DNA from: a virus
Virus record (IMG/VR): IMGVR_UViG_3300014720_000108
Span: 1-32,772 of that record
Direction: 5' to 3' (one strand)
DNA length: 32,772 nt
In this document: positions 14,720 to 24,500 of the stretch, one piece after another
How the letters are laid out: each line of letters starts with the position of its first letter
Numbering within the stretch: the first letter of the stretch is position 1
Position numbers and translations under genes: made by a program
The notes under the pieces: model-generated
What the model saw: only the letters and a program-made list of their open reading frames with translations
Databases searched by the model: none
What the model was told of the DNA's origin: nothing

Positions 14720-15189
14720 AATTTATCAACTAAAAATTTTTCAATACCAAAACTTAAAAATAAACAAGAATCGTTGTGTGTTGCCCAATGAGGTCTATTT
14801 GCTTTAATGTAATGTCTATCTTCTTGTTTTAAATGTATCGATACATCATCAAAATTAAGTGTGAATTCACCAAGTAAAATTTGTAGATAAACATCATCGG
14901 GATCGCTATGTCTAGGAAAACTTTTGGAATTAGGAAATGATCTGAAAGCATGACAAGTCACCGGACCATCATGATTAAATATTTTTGATAATTCAAGGGA
15001 GCGTCTATAGATGGAAAGATTATATTTTTCCATACCTTCAACTTTAATTGTTTTTCCATAATTTGAATGAAGTTGACCAAGATTATCTAGATATATTTGC
15101 CTACCTAAATCATCTAAAATTGAAACCAACTTCTGTTCATATGCTAAATCATTTTCAATAAAACGGTGAAACTCATCAAGTGTTATCAT
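14716..15189 (-). CDS. Small JmjC/cupin-like putative oxygenase (157 aa)
   Basis: The C-terminal half reads FPRHSDPDDVYLQILLGEF...LKQEDRHYIKANRPHWATHND...LFLSFGIE. It resembles a cut-down Cupin_4/JmjC ribosomal-oxygenase core: H94 and D96 form the HxD pair, 'DDVYLQILLGE' matches 'hDvfvlQleG', and H134 or H138 would be the distal iron ligand. At 157 residues it lacks the extra domains of bacterial RoxA-type protein hydroxylases. A plain metal-binding cupin without oxygenase activity is possible. It is coupled on both sides, with TAATG to the 1,054-residue fibre and ATGA to the SPASM protein, so it is made with a fibre and a modifying enzyme. Confidence 0.68.
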   Translation of the reverse strand: MITLDEFHRFIENDLAYEQKLVSILDDLGRQIYLDNLGQLHSNYGKTIKVEGMEKYNLSIYRRSLELSKIFNHDGPVTCHAFRSFPNSKSFPRHSDPDDVYLQILLGEFTLNFDDVSIHLKQEDRHYIKANRPHWATHNDSCLFLSFGIEKFLVDKL

Positions 15190-18100
15190 TATAAAATAGC
15201 TGTTTCTACTAATCCTTCTTCTTCTGTATTTTTTGTTTCGATAGCTATACCAAAATAATTTTGCTGATTATATTGTGCCACACCAGCAGTAGAACTTATA
15301 CCTAAAGGTTGTCCTTTTTTAATTTTACCTAAAACTCTAACTGAAACTCGACCTTTAATACCTACTGTTGTGCCGCCTTCAAGTTCACTATTCATTGTAT
15401 ATGCAGGTCTATATGATACTACACCTAAGACTTTAAAGTCAACAATAGTTGAGGCTGTTACTTCTTTATCGCCGCCAATTGATAAAACGGTACCAATTGG
15501 ATATTCTCTGTCGGCCAAATATTTTTCTGCCAAGTCAGCATATCGAGCTGAAGTAGCTGTACCTGAGAAAAGAGAAGCAGTTACGGTGTATCCGGTGGCA
15601 TTTATATCACCAACTGATCTTAATCCAGAATTGAATTGTGCATACGGACTTACAGTAAAGGAACTGCCGCCCATTGAAAATGATCCGCCAGTTTGATTAA
15701 ATCCAGTACAGTTTTGAATCGATCCGCCATTTAAGTTTGTAGCTGTGCCAGCTGTAGTTGCTGAACCTGCTGTAGTTGCTGATGTTGCTGATGTTGCAGA
15801 AGCCGCAGTACCAGAAATGCTAATTGGGTATGTTCCACTAAATGCAGCCCATGATGCGGTAGTACCATCAGTACTTAAATACCTTCCAGAATTTCCTCCT
15901 TGCGGCGGTAATGCAGACAAGCCACCTGTAACTGAATCAACATAAGCTTTTGTGGCGGCGTGTAATGGTATTGATGGATAACTCGTTCCAGGTAGTGTTA
16001 TACCTCCAGTCATTGTTCCGCCAGTTAATGGTAAGTAACCAGCTAAAGTAGAATTAATTGATGTGTTTCCTACAACATCTTGATATGTTGAACCATCATT
16101 TGTAAATCTCCATTTATCAGCAGTTTCATCCCATAAAAAATAAGTATTTGGAGAAGCTCCTCGATCAACTTCCAATCCAGCATTTTCAATTGGAGAAGCA
16201 GACTGTAATATATCTGAATTTAATGTTATAATTGCATCAGCAATTTTTAAATCATTAGCAAAAATTGATGCACCAGTAGCATTTAAAACACCATTGATTG
16301 TTAAATCACCTGTTATAGTACCACCAGAAGATGTAATTCCTGTATTTGCACGAGCAAACGCTGCATTAGCATGAGTATATGCATTGAAAGCATAATTGTT
16401 TATTGTATTTGCAAATGTAAATGCTGCATTAGCATGAACATTTGCCAAAGAAGCTCTAACGTTGGCATCAACTGCTTTTTGATCAGCAATTGCGGCGTTT
16501 GTCAAAGCGGTGTTTGCAGTAAAGTATGCTGAGTTTGTATGAGTGCCTGTTGTTCCCGCAAAAGCTGCGTTAGCAACATTGTGTGCCGAATTTGCATGAG
16601 CATAAGCTAATTGTCCACCAGCATTAAATGCTACATTGGCCGCATCAAAAGCTTGTTGTGCCAAATTATTTGCGGTGTTTGCATGTGCATAAGATGAATT
16701 AGCATGTCTAAAAGCAACGTTAACGTGCGTATCTGTTGTACCATTAAATGCAGAATTTGCTACATTATGTGCCGAGTTTGCATGAATGTATCCAGTATTT
16801 GCATAAACTCCAGTTGTGTTTTGACTTAAAAATGCACTATTAGCATGTCTGTACGCCGCATTAGCATAACCGCCAGCAACAACACCACCTGCTTCATATG
16901 CAAATTTAACAGCACTTGCAGATGCAACAAGAGTATCACTTGAAGAATCAACTCCAGTATAAATGTCTGCGCCATCTAAAATTTTGTATGTTGTTGTCCA
17001 AGTATTACCTGTTGAAACTTCCCAACGATCATTAATTTCATTCCAAAGAATTTGTGCATTATTTCCTGAAATGCGTCTATTAATTATAAATGCATCTTTA
17101 TTTGTACCAGTATTTGCATTAAATATAAATCTATCTGTCTCAAAATTAATATTACCTGTTTGCGTGAATATTCCAGCTACGGTAAGATTACCTTCAATAA
17201 CAGTAGTTTGTAATCTGGTTAGTCCAGAAATTACGGCTATAGCATCATTTGCTGATCCAGAATTAAATCTTAATGTTGATCCATTTGTAAAATTTAAATT
17301 ACTAGAAACATTTGCATTTGTAATATTTGCTGAAACAATATTTGAACTTAATAAAGTAGATGTATTTAAAGTAGCATTATTCGATGTAAGTGTTACTACA
17401 TTACCATTGATAATCGTACCATTTGTAATTGTACCATTTGTAATTTGACCAGTTGTAATTGCAGCCGAAGAAATAACAGCATTTGCAATTGCAGCGTTAG
17501 TTACTGTTGTATTGACTAAAGTAGATGTATTTAAAGTAGCATTGTTTGATATAAGTGTTACTACATTGCCATTGATAATTGTACCATTTGTTGCATTTAA
17601 ATTTCCAATAGTTGCAGTATTAATTGTTGCAACATTAGATGTAAGTGTTACTACATTACCTGTACCATTTGCAACAAAATCTCTGATCGTTCCAGTATTA
17701 GCATATAATGTATTTGATGTTAAATAATAAACATTACCTGTTGTTACACGCAAAATACCAATTACAGCAGAAGCAATATCAGAAAGGTTATCAATAAAAG
17801 CTTCAAGCGCATAAATTGTTCCAACATTAGCCTGATCCAATGTTGCAGTAGTTAGATATGCATTATTCACATATACAGTTCCAGTATTTGCTTCTAATAC
17901 TTTACCTGTTCCTGATAATGTAACAATACCAGCAACATTTGCAGTACCGCCAACATATACGGAATTATTTACAAGTGCATTGTTCGCATATACATTGCCT
18001 CTGACATTACTATTACCACCAACATACACGCTATTTGAAACATTAACTGCTTCACCTGGCCCAGCAATCAGAACCGAGTTACCTATAGAAACATTACCAA

Positions 18101-18353
18101 CACCAGATCCTACCGCACCAACAGAAACGTTGTTTGTTACTGCTAAGTTTTTACCAATAAAAGCACTATTTGAAATTTGAAGTGCGGTACCATTTGCACT
18201 TATTAGAAGTACAGAATCATTAGCTAATTCTAAAGTACCATTTGATTTTGTATAATTATTGGCTTTTAAATTATTTAATTCAATAGCCGACAAATTCGTT
18301 TGAATTCGCCATTCATCAATGGTATTCGTTCTTGTTATAATAGGAATAGTCAT
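15189..18353 (-). CDS. Tail fibre protein with ANxAF repeats (1,054 aa)
   Basis: The order along the protein is as follows. An N-terminal head (MTIPIITRTNTIDEWRIQTN) comes first, then glycine/asparagine-rich beta repeats (NSVYVGGxxNVxGNV). TLxSNNATLNTSTL-type repeats lie near residues 220-345, and a first WNE..DRW segment near 430. ANSAF/AHANAA repeats run from about 480 to 670. A module with WDETADKWRFTNDG follows, then a TAASATSATSATTAGSATTA low-complexity linker. The C-terminal domain begins ARYADLAEKYLADREYPIGT, a common end of marine phage fibres. There is no S74 chaperone motif. It is probably a host-contacting or fibre-shaft protein. The stop overlaps the start of the cupin-like gene. 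Confidence 0.88.
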   Translation of the reverse strand: MTIPIITRTNTIDEWRIQTNLSAIELNNLKANNYTKSNGTLELANDSVLLISANGTALQISNSAFIGKNLAVTNNVSVGAVGSGVGNVSIGNSVLIAGPGEAVNVSNSVYVGGNSNVRGNVYANNALVNNSVYVGGTANVAGIVTLSGTGKVLEANTGTVYVNNAYLTTATLDQANVGTIYALEAFIDNLSDIASAVIGILRVTTGNVYYLTSNTLYANTGTIRDFVANGTGNVVTLTSNVATINTATIGNLNATNGTIINGNVVTLISNNATLNTSTLVNTTVTNAAIANAVISSAAITTGQITNGTITNGTIINGNVVTLTSNNATLNTSTLLSSNIVSANITNANVSSNLNFTNGSTLRFNSGSANDAIAVISGLTRLQTTVIEGNLTVAGIFTQTGNINFETDRFIFNANTGTNKDAFIINRRISGNNAQILWNEINDRWEVSTGNTWTTTYKILDGADIYTGVDSSSDTLVASASAVKFAYEAGGVVAGGYANAAYRHANSAFLSQNTTGVYANTGYIHANSAHNVANSAFNGTTDTHVNVAFRHANSSYAHANTANNLAQQAFDAANVAFNAGGQLAYAHANSAHNVANAAFAGTTGTHTNSAYFTANTALTNAAIADQKAVDANVRASLANVHANAAFTFANTINNYAFNAYTHANAAFARANTGITSSGGTITGDLTINGVLNATGASIFANDLKIADAIITLNSDILQSASPIENAGLEVDRGASPNTYFLWDETADKWRFTNDGSTYQDVVGNTSINSTLAGYLPLTGGTMTGGITLPGTSYPSIPLHAATKAYVDSVTGGLSALPPQGGNSGRYLSTDGTTASWAAFSGTYPISISGTAASATSATSATTAGSATTAGTATNLNGGSIQNCTGFNQTGGSFSMGGSSFTVSPYAQFNSGLRSVGDINATGYTVTASLFSGTATSARYADLAEKYLADREYPIGTVLSIGGDKEVTASTIVDFKVLGVVSYRPAYTMNSELEGGTTVGIKGRVSVRVLGKIKKGQPLGISSTAGVAQYNQQNYFGIAIETKNTEEEGLVETAIL
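16068..16328 (-). repeat. Fibre module related to the three copies in the left fibre
   Basis: It encodes SGGTITGDLTINGVLNATG, then LNSDILQSASPIENAGLEVD, then WDETADKWRFTNDGSTYQDV. The motif order is the same as in 319-597, 1009-1281 and 1933-2208, so the two fibres share an exchangeable building block. Confidence 0.72.
16345..16910 (-). repeat. ANxAF/HANSAH repeat tract in the 1,054-aa fibre
   Basis: This stretch encodes many short repeats of the type AHANSAHNVANSAF and AYFTANTAL, about 11-13 residues each. Underlying DNA words such as gcattagcat recur. The left fibre has much longer tracts of the same kind between its modules. Heptad-like Ala spacing suggests a helical, possibly trimeric coiled-coil shaft. 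Confidence 0.72.
17353..17589 (-). repeat. 72-nt near-identical direct repeat inside the fibre gene
   Basis: Positions 17353-17424 and 17518-17589 are direct repeats of 72 bases differing at five positions, 165 bases apart and in the same reading frame (55 codons). They encode TIxNGNVVTLxSNNATLNTSTL. A partial third copy lies near 17636-17672. Confidence 0.8.
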
Positions 18354-18361
18354 TTGGTACT

Positions 18362-18589
18362 TTAATCTCTCTTAATTAACTGTTGTAACATACTTTTTAT
18401 TTCACTAATATCTTTATTTAAAGAATCTACTTGAGTTTTTAAATTATTTATTTCATCATTTTTTGAGTTTAATTTTGATTTCAATCGTAACCGAGCTTCG
18501 TTTTCCATCAAAACTCCAGGATTTACCGTTAAAAGAGCACCACTTGTGGTATCTTTAACAAAATTTGTCCCTTTTACTGGTATTTTCAT
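18362..18589 (-). CDS. Small virion-associated protein with C-terminal coiled coil (75 aa)
   Basis: Starting at ATG 18589 the protein begins MKIPVKGTNFVKDTTSGALL and ends in a coiled coil of about 35 residues with IxxLxxxVxxLxxxIxxI spacing (EINNLKTQVDSLNKDISEIK). ATG 18589 is preferred to ATG 18616 because it avoids overlap with the stop at 18591 and has GGCAGG upstream. It lies between the DUF4815 protein and a fibre, so a linker or fibre-attachment role is plausible. The family has no function known to me. Confidence 0.75.
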   Translation of the reverse strand: MKIPVKGTNFVKDTTSGALLTVNPGVLMENEARLRLKSKLNSKNDEINNLKTQVDSLNKDISEIKSMLQQLIKRD

Positions 18590-18590
18590 A

Positions 18591-21500
18591 CTAACCTGCC
18601 GGCAAAGCAATCGCACGAAAATCTTTTACTTTTGGAACAATTGATGGATCACTCGATGTTAAAACAATTTTAATAGCAAATGTTTTAAATGAATCAAATG
18701 TACCACCATTTGTTGAAGTATAAGTTACTGCGTCAGAGGTTAAAGATGGGCGATATTCAAATTCTCTGAAATCATTATCAGTTAAAGATGCGGTTGTGGA
18801 CGGATTAAAACATTCCATCTTTTGATACGGCCGGTCTTTAAATTGTGTAGAATCAGATCCAGAAAGTATTTTATAATAAACATGAATATCAGAAACACCT
18901 TTTCGATTTGCTGATAAAAATACTCGCAAATCACCAGCATCAAATCCATCAGCCAAAGTAATTGGTTTAGTAATATACCTTGCTAAGCATGGGCCACCAC
19001 TACTGTCATATTCAGAATTAAGAACAATTTCAGCATTAGAAGTAATTGCTCCTGATCCTGTTCCTGGTATTGATATGGAGAAATCATCGTAATAACCTGT
19101 ACCAGATGAAGCAACATTTAATCCAATAACATTGCCTTGAGCACCGTTTGTTACCAAGTAAACAAGAGCTCCTGTTCCTGTGTTTGAAGTAATTGTTACA
19201 ACATTACTATTTGAATATCCTCCACCTGTAGCGATGATATTAAAATCATCAACGGTAATTTCAGCATTATCAACAAAGTTTTCCCAAGCGTTTAGAAAAA
19301 TACTTTCAAGTGAAACAAGTGGAGAAACGGCATTATCTGTTGTTGCAATAGTTAAAGATACCGAAAAATCTCCTTGATTTTCTATATCTTTTCTTCTACT
19401 ACCTACAGCATATAAATCATCATCAGCCATAGAATATGTAATAAAAGGAATTAAATCTCTATAAGTATTTTCTTTTGCACCGTCAGCAATTTTTGATTTA
19501 AATTTATAATCAATTGTAAATGGTGTATCGGATTGTGTTTCCAATTGTTTTGTTATTACTCTAAATTTATCGATTTTATATTTTGCACCCTGTCTTTCAT
19601 TTTCCAAAATGAATGTTGCTGGTGAAGTTGAAAATGTGCAACGATCCATATCAAACATTAAATCTTCATTTAAGTAAGGTACATATTCCATTGCATTTTG
19701 AGATTTATACAATGTACCAACATATGGATTTACAGAAACATATTGATTACCTGTTGTTGTTGCTCCCTTTTCTGCGACCCAAAGTGAATAAGATGGACTA
19801 TCTGTCATCACTATAAGAGCATATAAACCTGGCTTTAAGAAAACTGGAGAACCAAAAGTAAATTTAGTATAACTTGAAGATGAATTAAAAGTTGGACTTG
19901 TGGTCGTATTTACTTCAAACGGGTATTTTGTCACAATAGATTCTGGGTAAATAAAATCAGAAGATGGTAAACCATTAACTGTAGGTCTTATTTGTACACT
20001 TACAGGAATATTAACTTCATCTTTATTTGCAAAAAATAATTTAACATTTTCAATAAACAATCCATTTGGATAAACTTCTGGATCAATAAAGAAAGTTTGA
20101 GCCATTGGATCAACACGCCAAGTCGAAGTAATTTCTTCTCTGACGGACGTGGACTGTAACAATGGTGAAGATGCATTTCCAACAAATTTAACTCCTACAT
20201 CAACATTGTAAACAGTATTCAATAGATTTGTTTTGTTTACTTTTATACCAGACGAAACGTAAGATTTTTCAGCAAAAGAAATTGCATCTTCATCATAAGT
20301 GTTATTAAACGATTCTGTCAATCGCAAAACTCTTTCACCGTTTCTAAAAGTGGCTGCAGGTGGATAAAATACTCCTGAAACTTCACCTAACTTGTTTGAT
20401 CTATTAGCACCAATGCTATAAACCCAATTAGATGCCTGTTCTGTTGATGATGTTGTTTCTTGAATTGTTGCCACTTTTGTAGATGTATTATATGCAATAA
20501 CATTATACACAGCTCCATAACCATCAGAACTTCCAGATCTATGAACAAATGTTATTGTATTTCCAGCAATATTTACAGAAGGTGCATCTGAAGCTAATGT
20601 TATTGTGGTTGATGTTACTGCTCTGGTTAATCCAGATTTATGATCTAACACAGCATCAATGGCATATATTGATTTACTATCAACACCCCAAATAACTTTA
20701 CTGCCAGTCAATGCTAAACCTGTTTCATTCACAACACTTACATTTGAAGATCCTCTTTCACTATTTGTAACAATAACCATTCTATACGATGTTCCACCGT
20801 TTTGATACGATGATACAAAATTATTTAATTCTGTACCATTATTAGCAATAATAGCTAACTCACCTGAAATGAATATGGAATTAGAATTGACTCCTGAAGT
20901 AACTCGAATTTTTGTTGGATTAACAACATATTGATCTACAGCAACACCATCAAAAAATGCATAATATCTTGCACCAGGTTTTAAAGAAGTTGCAGAAAAA
21001 GTAATGTCTCTTGGTTTAAGGTATGGTTGAATTGACAAATCAGTAACAAAAGTACCTACATCAACTTCAGAACTAGATGAACTGAATTGTTTCATATTCA
21101 ATTCAGCACCTTTTGAAATGTAAACTCTATCAGTAGTTGTTTGTAAGTTTCCTCTTAAATTACCACCTAAATTTACACTTGTATCATTAACGGTTGTAGT
21201 TGTTTCAAACCATTTGCTGTCAACAACTTTAGCAAAAGGATTATCTTTATCATTTACCCATGTTGGATTTTGGTCTGAAATGAATTTAAATGCTTCATTA
21301 ATAAAGTTAAACGCATTGTCTAAACCTTGTGTTGAATTTAATGTTACTCTAGCTGTTCTTCCTGTATCTACATCACCGGTATATTCTGGAAATATTTTCA
21401 TCGTACCTTTAAAGTTGGCAAACAAAGCATTTGCAACAGGTACAAATTTGGTGGCATATGGTTGTGAAGCAAAAGAACTTGATGTATAACTTAGCATTAA

Positions 21501-24500
21501 AGATTTTTGATCATTCACACCAACAGCCGCATAAGAACCTGATGAATTGGCTGATGACCATTTCATTTTAAATGTTCTCATTAATGAAGCTGGTTTTAAC
21601 TCACCATTTTCAATAAGGTTTCGATTATCAAATCCAACATCACCATATGTTGATTGAACATCACGGTTAGTAAAGTTATCAACTAAAATACCGTACTTAG
21701 ATCTTTCTAATCCATCAGCATCTAATATTTTTGAATCAGCAGCATTTTTTTCTAAAGAAGTTAGTGCAACATAATATTCTAGACCTTTGATTCTTTTCTC
21801 GAAAGAACCAATATCATTCATTGTAAATCTTTTATTATTTTTAAATTCTGCTTTTATTTCTTTAACTGTTTCCGTATATGGTGGAATACTTAAAGTATAA
21901 ATCAGCATATCGTTAGGATCTACTGGCGGTGGAATTGGAGATACCGCAGATTTGCCTGATAAAACAGAAAATTCTTTTGAAGGCTTAACAACAAGTCTAT
22001 CAATTCTACTAAGGTAATATTCAAAAGAAAGTTCTGCTGTTCTATCTGGATCAGGATTAACTGCACCAAAATAAGTATTTGAGGCGATTGATCGTGTAGG
22101 TCTAAAATCTAAACACGATCTTAAAGAAATTAATTTGCCATCTTCATTACTTAAAAACTTAGACATTTCATTATATGTGAAATTAGATCCGGTTTTTAAA
22201 TAAGAATCAACAGTAAATAAACCTTCATTTTGAGGAGAAGGTGCTGCTTGATGTTTTAAATATTTGTATTGTATTAACAGAGAAGATCCAGTTGGTGAAC
22301 TATATCCTCTTTTTAATTTAATTGTTGCGTGATCATAATGTGTTTTTCTTTGACCATTATCAAACTCATAATTACTTGTAACATCATGATCATCATTTGT
22401 CAACATTGCAGTTGTTACATTTGATGTTGTAGATTTTGAATCAGTAATTCTAACAATTTCGTAAATGTCGGGTACTTGTAAACTTACAGCAACACCAGGA
22501 GTTTTAAGTTGAGCAATTGTATTTGCACCATTAATAAATGTTGCACCCACATCTTCAAATACCAAACCATCTGTAATATTTGTTACTGTTCCTGTATTTG
22601 CAAAAGTTAATGAATCACCAGCTGTATCTAAATTGTAAGGTACTTTTGCGTGTGAAGTATTTGAAAGTGGTAACAGTTGTTTTCCACGAATTGCACCTGT
22701 AGTACCATCTTCCGCATTGTTTACTTTAGTAGTTATGATAAAGTCGGCTCGAACACCAGCAGTATCAAAATCAACTGTAATAGAGGTGTTACTTACAGCC
22801 GTTACTGTAAATAAATTATTAGCTAGACTTACAACAGTATTTGGTGAAATTCCTGAAGTAGAATTTGATGTTGAATTATATCTAATAAAACAAATAATGT
22901 TATTTAATATTTGATTGTCTGACAATGTACCAGGCGAACCAGCAAAATCAAATGTATCTGTACCTGTTGTTGAAATTGTCATTTGTCCTGTACCATCTGA
23001 TAAATTATCAGCATACAGTTTACGAGCATAAAAGTCAAAGTTAGAAATACTACTTGCTTTTATAGATTCAAAAGGAGTATCAAATATTAAACTTGTTCGA
23101 GTTGGTTCATTGATAAATGAAAATCCTGTTGTTGGATCTTTTGAATCATTTCCAACATTTGCAGCAAAAACTTTTGATGAACCAGATTTTTGTGAAATTG
23201 ATTTTGCAACTTTAAAGTCTGATTCAATAGAATATGTGTTTGATGCAGGAATAAAAGGTAAAGCTTGCGACAAAGTAATTGTTTGTGCTACACTATTTGA
23301 TTCAGCAATTAAAATTGGTGCTAAAAATTGTCCAGCACCATCAGTAATTCTAAAATACATATTTGCATAACAATTTGCTTGTGATCCAGTTGAAGTAGAT
23401 GAATCTAATTCAATAATAGTATTAGTAGAGCCCGCAGGAAGACCTGTTCCAGTAATTGGTTTTGAAGATACATCAAAAATATTTACTGTAAATGTATGAG
23501 TGCCACCAAGAACGGATGAAGAAGCATCATTGTACTTCATCATATTTGCTCTTAAAGTTCCAATTTTTGTAGAATTATAAGCAGCAGTAGAACTAAAATC
23601 AATGGTTGTATGTGATGTACAATGAATATCTAACTCTGGAAAAGAAGAAATGTCTAGTGTTCCTGTTGTATTAGCAACAACAACATAACTAGAATAATTT
23701 GTAGGTAAATCATAATCTGAAACATTGGATGTTTGGCGTGCTCTTGATATTTGCAATTTTGTTGGTGCAATTGTTTGAACCTCATAACCACCAACATATG
23801 CTTTACCTGGATCTAATACTGCGGTAAATGAATTAGAATCTAAAGTATTGTTTGCATCATACGCTTCTTCTTCTAAAGAAAGAACAAAAGGATCTACAGT
23901 ATAATTACCAGATTCTTCAAATGTCCTTCTCGCAAGAGTCTTTTCAATTTCACTATAAACTGGATAATCAATCTCTTTTGTTTTTACACCATTAACAAGA
24001 CGAATAACTTCAAAAAATGAAGATTCATCTGCTGAATCTAAAGTTCTTTTTGAAAGGCGAGTAGCAATTTCATAACGTGTTGCACCAGGGGCTTGATAAT
24101 TTGAAGCACCTTGAGCTGGATCTAATAGTGAAGTGTCATCAATTTCGTCTACAATATTTTCTTCAAATTCTATACCAACTTTATAAGTTGGTTTTTTATT
24201 AATAGTTGTTGCATTATATCCTATCTTATAGAATATTTCTAATACTAAAAATTGAGGTACAATTTTAACAAAATTGCCTTTGAAATAATATACACCATCT
24301 TGTATGCTTGCAACGTAAGAACGACCTACAGCACTTGTATCTTTTGCTTGAGCGAAAATATTTTGACCAAATATCTTAATTTCATCTTCTTCATTGAAAA
24401 AATCGGCACTTAAATATTTTAAAATAAGAATAGGATTTGTTGTGGTGTCATCAACTGCAATAACTTTAGCTCTTACTGATTTAGAAGAATTGTAACTTAT

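Noticed and set aside
15189-15560. Self-cleaving S74-type intramolecular chaperone at the end of the 1,054-aa fibre
   Set aside because: The C-terminus follows the common ARYADLAEKYLADREYPIGT fibre-end pattern but lacks recognisable S74 catalytic motifs.
1-18353. Diversity-generating retroelement acting on the fibres
   Set aside because: No reverse transcriptase gene and no template/variable repeat pair with adenine-specific differences was seen; the repeats are modular and in-frame.
20000-20185. Minus-strand 61-codon frame inside the DUF4815 gene
   Set aside because: It is an out-of-frame shadow inside a continuous 2,065-codon gene with no independent signal.
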